Source of the DNA: Populus alba
Taxonomy: Eukaryota > Streptophyta > Magnoliopsida > Malpighiales > Salicaceae
DNA length: 64,000 nucleotides
Direction: 5' to 3'
Assembly (NCBI RefSeq): GCF_005239225.2
Contig: NC_133294.1
Location: 1 to 64,000, forward strand
Shown here: in pieces, positions 46,199 to 59,512 of the stretch
Layout: the number at the start of each line of letters is the position of its first letter
Position numbering within the stretch: position 1 is the stretch's first letter
Translations under genes and position numbers: made by a program
Notes under the pieces: generated by a model
Seen by the model: the letters and a program-made list of their open reading frames with translations, nothing else
Databases searched by the model: none
What the model was told of the DNA's origin: nothing

Positions 46199-48930
46199 TT
46201 GAGCATGTATGCTTCTGCTACTTGTTCTACATCAGACTTTCTTCCGCAAACGGCGAAACGCTTTGACTCGGCGAGTTTCGCGGCTTTCCGACTTCGATGC
46301 CCCGGTTGTGGAAATTCGGTTGCCTTTGAATTTTGGGCGATCCCTCTTAAGCATGTATGCTTCTACTACTTGTTCTACATCAGACTTTCTTCCGCAAACA
46401 GCGAAACGCTCTGACTCAGTGAGTTTCGAGGCATTCCGACTTCGATGCCCCGGTTGCCGAAATTCAGTTGCCTTTGAATTTCGGCTGATCCCTCTTAGCA
46501 TTTATGCTTCTGCTACTTGTTCTACATCAGACTTTCTTCCGCAAATGGCGAAACGCTTTGACTCGGCGAGTTTCGCGGCATTCCGACTTCGATGCCCCGG
46601 TTGTGGAAATTCAGTTGCCTTTGAATTTCTAGTGATCCCTCTTGAGCAAGTATGCTTTTGCTACTGGTTCTACATCAGACTTTCTTCCAGAAACGGCGAA
46701 ACGCTTTGACTCGGTGAGTTTCGCGGCATTCCGACTTCGATGCCCCAGTTGCCGAAATTCAGTTGGCTTTGAATTTCGGGTGATCCCTCTTGAGCATGTA
46801 TGCTTCTTCTACTTGTTCTACTTCAGACTTTCTTCCACAAACGGCGAAACGCTATGACTCGGTGAGTTTCGCGGTATTCCGACTTCGATGCCACAGTTGC
46901 CGAAATTCAGTTGCCTTTGAATTTCGGGTGATCCCTCTTGAGCATGTATGCTTCTTCTACTTGTTCTACATCAGACTTTCTTCCCGAAACGGCGAAACGC
47001 TGTGACTCGGTGAGTTTCGCTGCATTCCGACTTCGATGCCCTAGTTGCTGAAATTCAAGTGCCTTTGAATTTCGTGGTGATCCCTCTTGAGCATGTCTGC
47101 TTCTGCTACTTGTTCTCCATTAGACTTTCTTCAGCAAACGGCGAAACACTTTGACTCGGTGAGTTTCGCGGCATTCCAACTTCGATGCCCCGGTTGACGA
47201 AATTCAGTTGGCTTTGAATTTAGTGGGATCCCTCTTGAGCATGTATGCTTCTGCTACTTGTTCTACATCAGACTTCTTTCGCAAACAACGAAACGCTTTG
47301 ACTCGGTGAGTTTCGCGGCATTCCGACTTCGATGCCCCGATTGTGGAAATTCAGTTGCCTTTAAATTTCTGGAGATCCCTCTTGAGCAAGTATGCTTTTG
47401 GTACTTGTTCTACATCAGACTTTCTTCCAGAAACGGCAAAACGCTGTGACTCGGTGAGTTTCGCGGCATTCCGACTTCGATGCCCCGGTTGCCGAAATTC
47501 AGTTGCCTTTGAATTTCGGGTGATCCCTCTTCAGCTTGTATGCTTCTTCTACTTGTTCTACATCAGACTTTCTTCCCAAAACGGCGAAACGTTGTGACTC
47601 GGTGAGTTTCGCTGCATTCCGACTTCGATGCCCTAGTTGCTGAAATTCAATTGCCTTTGAATTTCGTGGTGATCCCTCTTGAGCATGTCTGCTTCTGCTA
47701 CTTGTTTTACATCAGACTTTCTTCCAAAAATAGCGAAACGCTCTGACTCGGTGAGTTTCGCGGCATTCCGACTTCGATGCCACGGTTGCCGAAATTCAGC
47801 TGCCTTTGAATTTGGGGTGATCCCTCTTGAAAATGTATGCTTTTTCTACTTGTTCTACATAAGACTTTCTTCAGCAAACGGCGAAATGCTTTGACTCGGC
47901 GAGTTTCGCGGCATTCCGACTTCGATGCCCGGTTGCCGAAATTCAGTTGCCTTTGAATTTCGAGTGGTCCCTCTTGAGCATGTATGCTTCTGCTACTTGT
48001 TCTACATCAGACTTTCTTCCCCAAACAGCGAAACGCTCTGACTCGGTGAGTTTCGCGGCATTCCGACTTCGATGCCCCGGTTGCCGAAATTCAGTTGCCT
48101 TAGAATTTTGGGTGATCCCTCTTGAAAATGTATGCTTCTGTTACTTGTTCTACATCAGACTTTCTTCCGCAAACGGCGAAACGCTTTGACTCGGCGAGTT
48201 TCGCGGCATTCCGACTTCGATGCCTCGGTTGTGCAAATTCAGTTGCCTTTGAATTTCGGGCGATCCCTCTTAAGCATGTATGCTTCTGCTACTTGTTCTA
48301 CATCAGACTTTCTTCCGCAAACAGCAAAACGCTCTAACTCGGTGAGTTTCGCGGCATTCCGACGGCGATGCCCCGGTTGCCGAAATTCAATTGCAATTGA
48401 ATTTGGGGTGATCCCTCTTGAAAATGTATGCTTCTGCTACTTGTTCTACATCACACTTTCTTCTACAAACGGCGAAAGGCTTTGACTCGGCGAGTTTCGC
48501 GGCATTCCGACTTCGATGCCCCGGTTTTCGAAATTCAGTTGCCTTTGAATTTCGGGTGATCCCTCTTGAGCATGTATGCTTCTTCTACTTGTTCTACATC
48601 AGACTTTCTTCCCGAAACGGCGAAACGCTGTGACTCGATGAGTTTCGCTGCATTCCGACTTCGATGCCCTAGTTGCCGAAATTCAATTGCCTTTGAATTT
48701 CGTGGTGATCCCTCTTGAGCATGTTTGCTTCTGCTACTTGTTTTACATCAGACTTTCTTCCGAAAGTAGCGAAACGCTCTGACTCGGTGAGTTTCGCGGC
48801 ATTCCGACTTCGATGCCCCGGTTGCCGAAATTCAGTTGCCTTTGAATTTTGGGTGATCCCTCTTGAAAATGTATGCTTCTGCTACTTGTTCTACATCACA
48901 CTTTCTTCTGCAAACGGCGAAATGCTTTGA
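46199..48930 (-). repeat. Divergent block, first copy of a long direct duplication
   Basis: About 18 monomers carry rare markers: GTTGTGGAAATTCGG (46316), GAGCAAGTATGCTTTTG (46645), GATGCCACAGTTGCC (46888), GCTGAAATTCAAGTGCC (47048), TTGTTCTCCATTAG (47108), CCGACGGCGATG (48359) and CCGGTTTTCGAAATTC (48522). All recur in the same order at 60.58-63.9 kb. No gene is seen. Confidence 0.85.
48383..48404. other. 22-bp perfect palindrome in one monomer
   Basis: AAATTCAATTG is followed directly by its reverse complement CAATTGAATTT with no spacer. The usual class has GCCTTTG where this monomer has GCAATTG. Two base changes therefore turn the spaced dyad into a continuous palindrome. The related copy near 63.38 kb has the usual GCCTTTG form, so this is a private change of this monomer or of its read. 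Confidence 0.85.
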
Positions 48931-51900
48931 CTCGGCGAGTTTCGCGGCATTCCGACTTCGATGCCCCGGTTGCCGAAATTCAGTTGCCTTTGAATTTCGG
49001 GTGATCCCTCTTGAGCATGTATGCTTCTTCTACTTGTTCTACATCAGACTTTCTTCCCCAAACAGCGAAACGCTTTCACTCGGTGAGTTTCGCGGCATTC
49101 CAACTTCGATGCCCCGATTTTTGAAATTCAGTTGCCTTTGAATTTCGGGTGATCCCTCTTGAGCATGTCTGCTTCTGCTACTTGTTCTACACCAGAATTT
49201 CTTCCGCAAACGGCGAAACGCTTTGACTCGGGGAGTTTCGCGACATTCCGACTTCGATGCCCCGGTTGCCGAAATTCAGTTGGCTTTGAATTTCGGGTGA
49301 TCCCTCTTGAGCATGTATGCTTCTGCTACTTGTTCTACATCAGAATTCTTTCACAAACACCGAAACGCTTTGACTCAGTGAGTTTCGCGGCATTCCGACT
49401 TCGATGCCCCAGTTGACGAAATTCAGTTGGCTTTGAATTTAGTGGGATCCCTCTTGAGCATGTATGCTTGTCCTACTTGTTCTACATCAGACTTCTTAAG
49501 CAAACAGCGAAACGCTTTGACTCGGTGAGTTTCGCGACATTCCGAATTCGATGCCCCGGTTGCCGAAATTCAGTTGCTTTTGAATTTCGGGTGATCCCTC
49601 TTGAGCATGAATGCTTCTGCTACTTGTTCTACATCTGACTTTCTTCTGCAAACGGCGAAACGCTTTGACTCGGTGAGTTTCGCGGCATTCCGACTTCGAT
49701 CCCCTGGTTGCGGAAATTCAGTTGCCTTTGAATTTCGGGGGATCCCTCTTGAGCATGTATGCTTCTGCTACTTGTTCTACCTCAGACTTTCACCGCAAAT
49801 GGCGAAACGCTTTAAGTCGGTGAGTTTCGCGGCATTCCGACTTCGATGCCCCGATTGCCGAAATTCAGTTGCTTTTGAATTTCGGGTGATCCCTCTTGAG
49901 CATGTATGCTTCTACTACTTGTTCTACATCAGACTTTCTTCCGCAAACGGCGAAACGCTTTGACTCGGTGAGTTTCACGGCATTCCGTCTTCGATGCCCC
50001 GGTTGCCAAAATTCAGCTGCCTTTGAATTTCGTGTGATCCCTCATGAAAATGTATGCTTCTTCTACTTGTTCTACATTAGACTTTCTTCAGCAAATGGTT
50101 AAACGCTTTCACTTAGTGAGTTTCGCGGCATTCCGACTTCGATGCCCTGGTTGCCGAAATTCAGTTGGCTTTGAATTTTGGGTGATCCCTCTTGAGCATG
50201 TATGCTTCTTTTACTTGTTCTACATCAGACTTTCTTCCCGAAACGATGAAACGCTGTGACTCGGTGAGTTTCGCTACATTCCGACTTCGATGCCCTAGTT
50301 GACGAAATTCAATTGCCTTTGAATTTCGGGTGATCCCTCTTGAAAATGTATGCTTCTTCTACTTGTTCTACATTAGACTTTCTTCAGCAAATGGTGAAAC
50401 GCTTTGACTCAGTGAGTTTCGCGGCATTCCGACTTCGATGCCCCGGTTGCCGAAATTCAGTTGCCTTTGAATTTCGAGTGGTCCCTCTTGAGCATGTATG
50501 CTTCTGCTACTTGTTCTACATCGGACTTTCTTCCGCAAACGGCGAAACGCTTTGACTCGGTGAGTTTCGCGGCATTCCGACTTCGATGCCCTGGTTGCCA
50601 AAATTCAGTTGCTTTTGAATTTCGGGTGATCCCTCTTGACCATGTATGCTTCTGCTACTTGTTCTACATCAGACTTTCTTCCGCAAACGGCGAAACGCTT
50701 TGACTCGGTGAGTTTCACGGCATGCAGTCTTCGATGCCCCGGTTGCCAAAATTCAGCTGCCTTTGAATTTCAGGTAATCCCTCATGAAAACGTATGCTTC
50801 TTCTACTTGTTCTACATTAGACTTTCTTCAGCAAACGGCGAAACGCTTTGACTCGGTGAGTTTCGCGGCATTCCGATTTCGATGCCCCGGTTGAAGAAAT
50901 TCAGTTGGCTTTGAATATAGTGGGATCCCTCTTGAGCATGTATGCTTCTGCTACTTGTTCTACATCAGAGTTCTTTCGCAAACAGCGAAACGCTTTGACT
51001 CGGTGAGTTTCGCGGCATTCCGACTTCGATGCCCCGGTTGCCGAAATTCTGTTGCGTTTGAATTTCGGGTGATCCCTCTTGAGCATGTATGCTTCTGCTA
51101 CTTGTTCTACATCATTCTTCTGCAAACGGCGAAACGCTTTGACTCGGTGAGTTTCGCGGCATTCCGACTTTGATCCCCTGGTTGCCGAAATTCAGTTGCC
51201 TTTGAATTTCGTGGGATCCCTCTTGAGCATGTATGCTTCTGCTACTTGTTCTACATCAGACTTTCACCGCAAATGGCGAAACGCTTTGAGTCGGTGATTT
51301 TCGCGGCATTCCTACTTCGATGCCCCGGTTACCGAAATTCGGTTGCCTTTGAATTTCAAGTGATCCCTCTTCAGCATGTCTGCTTCTGCTACTTTTCCTA
51401 CATCAAACTTTCTTCCACAAACGGCGAAACGCTGTGACTCGGTGAGTTTCGCGGCATTCCGACTTCGATGCCCTAGTTGCCGAAATTCACTTGCCTTTGA
51501 ATTTCGGGTGATCCCTCTTGAGCATGTATGCTTCTGCTACTTGTTCTATATCAGACTTTCTTCCGCAAACGGTGAAACGCTTTGACTCAGTGAGTTTCGT
51601 GGCATTCCAACTTCGATGCCCTGGTTGCCGAAATTCAGTTGCCTTTGAATTTCGGGTGATCCCCTTGAGCATGTATGCTTCTGCTACTTGTTCTAAATCA
51701 GACTTTCTTCCGCAAACAACGAAACGCTTTGACTCGGTGAGTTTTGCGGCATTCCGACTTCGGTGCCCCGGTTGCTGAAATTCAGTTGCCTTTGAATTTC
51801 GGGTGATCCCTCTTGAGCATTATTGTCTGCTTCTGCTACTTGTTCTACACAAGAATTTCTACCGCAAACGGCGAAACGCTTTGACTCGGTGAGTTTCGCG

Positions 51901-52852
51901 ACATTCCGACTTCGATACCATGGTTGGAAAAACTCAGTTGCCTTTGAATTTCGGGTGATCCCTCTTGAGCATGTATGCTTCTGCTACTTGTTCTACATCA
52001 GACTTTTTTCCGCAAACGGCTAAACACTTTGACTCGGTGAGTTTCGCGGCATTCCGACTTCGATGCCCCGGTTGCCGAAATTCAGTTGGTTTTGAATTTC
52101 AGGTGATCCCTCTTGAGCATGTATGCTTCTGCTACTTGTTCTACATAAGACTTCCTTCCGCAAACAGCGAAACGCTTTGACTCGGTGAGTTTCGCGGCAT
52201 TCCGACTTCGATACCCCGGTTGCAAAAATTCAGTTGCCTTTGAATTTCGGGTGATCCCCCTTGAGCATTTATGCTTCTGCTACATGTTCTACATCAGACT
52301 TCCTTCCGCAAACGGCGAAACGCTTTGACTCAATGAGTTTCGCGACATTCCGACTTTAATGCCCCCGTTGCCGAAATTCAGTTGCCTTTGAATTTCGGGT
52401 GATCCCTCTTGAGCATGTATGCTTCTGCTACTTGTTCTACATCAGACTTTTTTCCGCAAAAAGCGTACCGCTCTGACTCGGTGAGTTTCACGGCATTCCG
52501 AGTTCGATGCACCGGTTGCCGAAATTCAGCTGCCTTTGAATTTCGGGTGATCCCTCTTGAAAATGTATGCTTCTTCTACTTGTTCTACATCAGACTTTCT
52601 TCAGCAAACGGCGAAACGCTTTGACTCGGTGAGTTTCGCGGCATTCCGACTTCGATGCCCCGGTTGTGGAAATTCAGTTGCCTTTGAATTTCGGGCGATC
52701 CCTCTTAAGCATGTATGCTTCTGCTACTTGTTCTACATTAGACTTTCTTCCGCAAACAGCGAAACGCTCTTACTCGGTGAGTTTCGCGACATTCCGACTT
52801 CGATGCCCTAGTTGCCGAAATTCAATTGCCTTTGAATTTTGGGTGATCCCTC

Positions 52853-53880
52853 TTGAGCATGTATGCTTCTTCTACTTGTTCTACATCAGACTTTCTTCCC
52901 CAAACGGCGAAACACTGTGACTCGTTGAATTTCGCGGCATTCCGACTTCGATGCCCTAGTTGCCGAAATTCAATTGCCTTTGAATTTCGGGTGATCCCTC
53001 TTGAGCATGTCTGCTTGTGCTACTTGTTTTACATCAGACTTTCTTCCGAAAATAGCGAAACGCTCTGACTCGGTGAGTTTCGCGGCCTTCCGACTTCGAT
53101 GCCCCGGTTGCCGAAATTCTGCTGCCTTTGAATTTTGGGTGATCCCTCTTGAAAATGTATGCTTCTTCTACTTGTTCTACATTAGACTTTTTTCAGCAAA
53201 TGGTTAAACGCTTTCACTTAGTGAGTTTCCCGGCATTCCGACTTCGATGCCCTGGTTGCCGAAATTCAGTTGGCTTTGAATTTTGGGTGATCTCTCTTGA
53301 GCATGTATGCTTCTTCAACTTGTTCTACATCAGACTTTCTTCCCGAAACGATGAAACACTGTGACTCGTTGAATTTCGCGGCATTCCGACTTCGATGCCC
53401 TAGTTGCCGAAATTCAATTGCCTTTGAATTTCGGGTGATCCCTCTTGAGCATGTCTGCTTCTGCTACTTGTTTTACATCAGACTTTCTTCCGAAAATAGC
53501 GAAACGCTCTGACTCGGTGAGTTTCGCGGCCTTCCGACTTCGATGCCCCGGTTGCCGAAATTCTGCTGCCTTTGAATTTCGGGTGATCCCTCTTGAAAAT
53601 GTATGCTTCTTCTACTTGTTCTACATTAGACTTTCTTCAGCAAATGGTTAAACGCTTTCACTTAGTGAGTTTCGCGGCATTCCGACTTCGATGCCCTGGT
53701 TGCCGAAATTCAGTTGGCTTTGAATTTTGGGTGATCCCTCTTGAGCATGTATGCTTCTTCTACTTGTTCTACATCAGACTTTCTTCCCGAAACGATGAAA
53801 CGCTGTGACTCGGTGAGTTTCGCTGCATTCCGACTTCGATGCCCTAGTTGACGAAATTCAATTGCCTTTGAATTTCGGGT
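52853..53880 (-). repeat. 444-bp trimer repeated about 2.3 times
   Basis: A set of three monomers recurs at exactly 444 bases: 52853 and 53297 (CACTGTGACTCGTTGAATTTC), 53001 and 53445 (TTGTTTTACATCAGAC, CCGAAAATAGCG), and 53149 and 53593 (CTTGAAAATG, CAGCAAATGGTTAAACG). A third start at about 53741 continues for about one monomer. The same CAGCAAATGGTTAAACG monomer and its neighbours also occur at 50044-50400, 3549 bases (24 monomers) upstream. Confidence 0.85.
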
Positions 53881-54659
53881 GATCCCTCTTGAAAATGTAT
53901 GCTTCTTCTACTTGTTCTACATTAGACTTTCTTCAGCAAATGGTAAAACGCTTTGACTCAGTGAGTTTCGCGGCATTCCGACTTCGATGCCCTGGTTGCC
54001 GAAATTCAGTTGGCTTTGAATTTTAGGTGATCCCTCTTGAGCATGTATGCTTCTGCTACTTGTTCTACATCATACTTTCTTCCCGAAACGATGAAACGCT
54101 GTGACTCGGTGAGTTTCGCGGCATTCCGACTTCGATGCCCCGGTTGCCAAAATTTAGTTGATTTTGAATTTCGGGTGATCCCTCTTGAGCATGTATGCTT
54201 CTGCTACTTGTTCTACATCAGACTTTCTTCCGCAAACGGCAAAACGCTTTGCCTCGGAGAGTTTTGCGGCATTCTGACTTCGATCCCCCGGTTGCGGAAA
54301 TTCAGTTGCCTTTGAATTTCGGGGGATCCCTCTTGAGCATGTATGCTTCTGCTACTTGTTCTACATCAGACTTTCTTCCGCAAACGGCGAAACGCTTTGA
54401 GTCGGTGAGTTTCGCAGCATTCCGACTTCGATGCCCCGGTTGCCGAAATTCAGTTGCCTTTAAATTTCCAGTGGTCCCTCTTGAGCATGTATGCTTCTGC
54501 TACTTGTTCTACATCAGACTTTCTTCCCCAAACAGCGAAACGCTTTGACTCGGTGAGTTTCGCGGCATTCCGACTTCGATGCCCCGATTTTCGAAATTCA
54601 GTTGCCTTTGAATTTCGGGTGATCCTTCTTGAGCATGTCTGCTTCTGCTACTTGTTCTA

Positions 54660-56067
54660 CACCAGACTTTCTTCCGCAAAACAGCCAAACGCTTTGACTC
54701 GGAGAGTTTTGCGGCATTCTGACTTCGATCCCCGGTTGCGGAAATTCAGTTGACTATGAATTTCGGGTGATCCTCTTGAGCATGGTATGCTTCTGCTACT
54801 TGTTCTACATAAGACTTTCTTCCGCAAACAGCGAAACGCTCTGACTCGGTGAGTTTTGCGGCATTCCGACTTCGATGCCCCGGTTGCCGAAATTCAGTTG
54901 CCTTTGAATTTTGGGTGATCCTCTTGAAAATGTATGCTTCTGTTACTTGTTCTACATCACATTTTCTTCCGCAAACGGCGAACGCTTTGACTCGGCGAGT
55001 TTCGCGGCATTCCGACTTCGATGCTCCGGTTGCCCGAAATTCAGTTGCCTTTTGAATTTCGGGTGATCCCTCTTGAAGCATGTATGCTCTTTCTACTTTC
55101 TAGTTCAGAACTTTCTTCCACAAACGGCGAAATGCTGTGACTCGGTGAGTTTCGCGGCATTACGACTTCGATGCCCTAGTTGCCGAAATTCAATTGCCTT
55201 TGAATTTCGTGGTGATCCCTCTTGAGCATGTCTGCTTCTGCTACTTGTTTTACATCAGACTTTCTTTCGAAAATAGCGAAACGCTCTGACTCGGTGACTT
55301 TCGCGGCATTCCGACTTCGATGCCCTGGTTGCCGAAATTCAGTTGGCTTTGAATTTTGGGTGATCCCTCTTGAGCATGTATGCTTCTGCTACTTGTTCTA
55401 CATCAGACTTCTTCGCAAACAGCGAAACGCTTTGACTCGGGTTGAGTTTCGCGGCATTTCCGACTTCGATGCCCCGGTTGCCCAAAATTTAGTTGCTTTG
55501 AATTTCGGGTGATCCCTCTTGAGCACGTATGCTTCTGCTACTTGTTCTAAATCATCAGACTTTCTTCGCAAACGGCAAAACTGCTTTGCCTCGGAGAGTT
55601 TGCGGCATTCTGACTTCGATCCCCCGGTTGCGGAAATTCAGTTGCCTTTGAATTTCGGGGGATCCCTCTTGAGCATGTATGCTTCTGCTACTTGTTCTAC
55701 ATCAGACTTTCTTCCGCAAACGCGAAATGCTTTGAGTCGTGAGTTTCGCGCATTCCCGACTTCGATGCCCCGGTTGCCAAAATTTAGTTGCTTTTTTTTG
55801 AATTTCGGTGTGATCCCTCTTGAGCATGTATGCTCTTGCACTTGTTCTACATCAAGACTTTCTTCCGCAAACGGCAAAAACGCTTTGCCTCGGAGAGTTT
55901 TGCGGCATTCTGACTTCGATCCCTCGGTTGCGGAAATTCAGTTGCCTTTGAATTTCGAGGGGATCCCTCTGAGCATGTCAGCTTTGCTACTTGTTCAATC
56001 TACAATCAGACTTTCTTCCGCAAACGGCGAAACGCTTTGAGTCGGCTGAGTTTTGCAGCATTCCGAC
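54660..56067 (-). other. Indel-rich satellite zone before the second gap
   Basis: Monomers with GCCTCGGAGAG and GGGGGATCCC recur near 54250, 55585 and 55885. Register is disturbed by insertions (for example GCTTTTTTTTGAATTTC near 55790). A copy of the 54.2-54.5 kb monomers appears about 1.33 kb (9 monomers) later. Nothing but satellite is present. Confidence 0.75.
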
Positions 56068-56567
56068 NNNNNNNNNNNNNNNNNNNNNNNNNNNNNNNNN
56101 NNNNNNNNNNNNNNNNNNNNNNNNNNNNNNNNNNNNNNNNNNNNNNNNNNNNNNNNNNNNNNNNNNNNNNNNNNNNNNNNNNNNNNNNNNNNNNNNNNNN
56201 NNNNNNNNNNNNNNNNNNNNNNNNNNNNNNNNNNNNNNNNNNNNNNNNNNNNNNNNNNNNNNNNNNNNNNNNNNNNNNNNNNNNNNNNNNNNNNNNNNNN
56301 NNNNNNNNNNNNNNNNNNNNNNNNNNNNNNNNNNNNNNNNNNNNNNNNNNNNNNNNNNNNNNNNNNNNNNNNNNNNNNNNNNNNNNNNNNNNNNNNNNNN
56401 NNNNNNNNNNNNNNNNNNNNNNNNNNNNNNNNNNNNNNNNNNNNNNNNNNNNNNNNNNNNNNNNNNNNNNNNNNNNNNNNNNNNNNNNNNNNNNNNNNNN
56501 NNNNNNNNNNNNNNNNNNNNNNNNNNNNNNNNNNNNNNNNNNNNNNNNNNNNNNNNNNNNNNNNNNN
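56068..56567. other. Assembly gap, exactly 500 N
   Basis: A second placeholder of exactly 500 undetermined bases, flanked on both sides by satellite in the same orientation. The monomers just before it belong to the class with GCCTCGGAGAG / GGAAATTCAGTTGCC. Those just after belong to the GGGATCCCTC class of the 40-kb region. Array is therefore likely missing between them. Confidence 0.99.
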
Positions 56568-57479
56568 TTCCGACTTTCCCGGTTGCGGAAATTCAGTTGC
56601 CTTTGAGTTTCGAGGGATCCCTCTTGACCATGTATGCTTCTGCTACTTGGTCTACATCAGACTTCTTGCGTAAACAGCGAAACGCTTTGACTCGGTGAGT
56701 TTCAAGGCATTCCAACTTCGATGCCCCGGTTGCCGAAATGTAGTTGCTTCTGAATTTCGGGTGATCCCCCTTGAGCATGTATGCTTTCTGCTTCTTGTTC
56801 TACCCTTGACATCAGCGGACTTTCTTCAGCAAACGGCGAAACGCTTTGACTCTGTGAGTTTCACGTCATTCCGACTTCGATCCCTTGGACTTTCTTTGCG
56901 AAATTCAGTTGCCCTTTGAGTTTTCGAGGATACCCTCTTGCAAACCATGTACTATTCCGCTTCTGCTACTTGTTCTACATCAGACTTCTTGCGCAAACTT
57001 TGAGCGAAAACCCTTGAACTCATCTGACTTGTTTCGTGGCATTCCGACTTTTGATGGCCGTGCCGGTTGACAAAATTCAATTGCCTTTTGAATTTCGGGT
57101 GTGATCCCTCTTGAGCATGTATGCTTCTGCTACTTGTTCTACATCAGACTTTCTTCCGGAAACGAGCGAAACGCCGACTTTGACTCAGTTGAAATTCAGT
57201 TTCGCAGCATTCCGACTTCGATCACCCGGTTGCCGAAATTCCAGTGTCTTTGAATTTCGGGTGATCCCTCAGATGAGCAATGTATGCTTTCTGGTACTTG
57301 TTGTACCTTCAGACATTCTTCCACAAACGGCGAAACGCTTTGGACTCGCATGAGTTTCGCGGCATTCCGACTCCGATGCCCTACGTTGCCGAAATTCAAT
57401 TTTGCCTTTGAATTCGGGTGAATCCCCCTCTTGAGCATGTCTATTTCTGCTTACTTGTTCTTTCATCAGACTTTCTCCG

Positions 57480-58473
57480 AAAACAGCGAAACACTTTGAC
57501 TCGGTGAGTTTCGTGGCATTCCGACTTAGATGCCCCGGTTGCCAAAATTCAGTTGCTTTTGAATTTCGGGTTATCCCTCTTGAGCATGTATGCTTCTGCT
57601 ACTTGTTCTACACCAGACAATCTTCCATAAACGGCGAAACGCTTTGACTCGGTGAGTTTCGCGGCATTCCGACTTCGATGCCTCGGTTGCCGAAATTCAA
57701 TTGCCTTTGAATTTCGGGTGATCCCTCTTGAGCATGTATGTTTCTGCCTACATGTTCTACATCAGACTTTCTTTCGCAAACAGCCGATACTCTCTTAGTC
57801 CGGTGAGTTTCGCGGCATTCCGACTTCGATGCCCCATTTGCCGAAATTCAGTTGCCTTTGAATTTCGGGTGATCCTCTTGAGCATGTATGCTTCTTCAAC
57901 TTGTTCTACATCAAGACTTTCTTCCACAAACTGTGACACGCTGTGACTCGGTGAGTTTCGCGGCATTCCGACTTCGATAACCTAGTTTGCGGAAATTCAA
58001 TTGCCTTTGAATTTCGGGTGAATCCCACTTGAGCATGTCTGCTTCTGCTACCTGTTCTACATCAAGACTTCTTCCGCAACGGCGAAAAAGCCTTTTGACT
58101 CGGTGAGTTTCGCGGCTTTCCGAATTCCTTTCCCCTGATGCCGAAATTCCAGCTGCCTTTGAATTTCGGGTGATCTCTCTTGAGCTTGTATGCTTCTGCT
58201 TACTTGGTCCTACATCAGACTTCTTGCGTAAACAGCGAAACGCTTTGATTGGTAAGTTTCGCGGGCATTCGACTTCGATGCCCCGCTTCTGTTGCCGTGC
58301 AATTCAACTTGCTTCATGAGATTTTCGGCCTAGTGATTCCCTCTCTTGAGCATGAATGCTTCTGCTACTTGTTCTACATCAGACTTTCTTTCCGCAAATG
58401 CGAAACGCTTTGACTCAGTGAGTTTCACGTATTCCAACTTCGATCCCTTGGTTGCGAAATTCAGTTGGCCTTT
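57480..58473 (-). repeat. Seven-monomer HOR, copy beyond the second gap (noisy)
   Basis: This starts within an m1-type monomer near 57480 and runs m2 (57560), m3 (57730), m4 (57890), m5 (58030), m6 (58190), m7 (58350). It is the same order as 40.6-46.2 kb but with many single-base insertions (CTGCCTACATG, CTGCTTACTTGG). Confidence 0.8.
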
Positions 58474-59512
58474 GAGTTTCGAGGGATCCCTCTTGACCAT
58501 GTATGCTTCTGCTACTTGTTCTACATCAGACTTCTTGCGCAAACAGCGAAACACTTTGACTCGGTGAGTTTCGTGGCATTCCGACTTAGATGCCCCGGTT
58601 ACCGAAATTCAGTTGCTTTTGAATTTCGGGTGATCCCTATTGAGCATGTATGCTTCTGCTACTTGTTCTACACCAGACAATCTTCCATAAACGGCGAAAC
58701 GCTTTGACTCGGTGAGTTTCGCGGCATTCCGACTTCGATGCCCCGGTTGCCGAAATTCAATTGCCTTTGAATTTCGGGTGATCCCTCTTGAGCATGTATG
58801 TTTCTGCTACATGTTCTACATCAGACTTTCTTTCGCAAACAGCGATACGCTCTTAGTCGGTGAGTTTCGCGTAGGCATTTCCGACTTCGATGCCCCATTT
58901 GCCGAAATTCAGTTGCCTTTGAATTTCGGGTGATCCCTCTTGAGCATGTATGCTTCTTCACTTGTTCTACATCAGACTTTCTTCCACAAACTGCGACACG
59001 CTGTGACTCGGTGAGTTTCGCGGCATTCCGACTTCGATAAACCTAGTGCGAAAATTCAATTGCCATTGAATTTCGGGTGATCCCACTTGAGCATGTCTGC
59101 TTCTGCTACCTGTTCTACATTAGATTTCTTTCCGCAAACGGCGGAAAAGCTTTTGACTCGGTGAGTTTCGCGGCTTTCCGAATTCCATTCCCCTGATGCC
59201 GAAATTCAGCTGCCTTTGAATTTTCGGTGATCCCTCTTGAGCTTGTATGCTTCTGCTACTTGGTCTACATCAGACTTCTTGCGTAAACAGCGAAACGCTT
59301 TGACTCGGTGAGTTTCGCGGCATTCCGACTTCGATGCCCCGGTTGCCGCAATTCAATTGCTTCTGAATTTCGGGTGATCCCTCTTGAGCATGTATGCTTC
59401 TGCTACTTGTTCTACATCAGACTTTCTTCCGCAAACGGCGAAACGCTTTGACTCAGTGAGTTTCACGTCATTCCGACTTCGATCCCTTGGTTGCGGAAAT
59501 TCAGTTGCCTTT
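58474..59512 (-). repeat. Seven-monomer HOR, complete copy beyond the second gap
   Basis: The m1 marker at 58474 recurs at 59513, a spacing of 1039 (1033 plus a few inserted bases at 58870-59160). m1-m7 are all present in order. It ends with the GAGTTTCACGTCATTCC form of m7, which differs from copies 1-3 (CAGGTCATT). Confidence 0.85.

Larger units (their letters stand above)
27155..56067 (-). repeat. Right arm of the same 148-bp satellite, reverse orientation
   Basis: The same monomer family is read here as its reverse complement (landmarks GGGTGATCCCTCTTGAG, GAGCATGTATGCTTCTGC, CTACATCAGACTTTC). It keeps near-perfect 148-base spacing from about 29.6 to 54.6 kb. Every variant class recognised in the left arm is also found here, in mirrored order. 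About 195 monomers are present. The part next to the first gap (27155-29560) and the part before the second gap (54660-56067) are rich in single-base indels. No gene or foreign insertion was seen. Confidence 0.98.

Noticed and set aside
27155..56067. Terminal inverted repeats of a giant mobile element, from the inverted arms
   Set aside because: The arms are composed only of satellite and no transposase or replication gene lies between them. Inverted duplication or contig joining explains the pattern.
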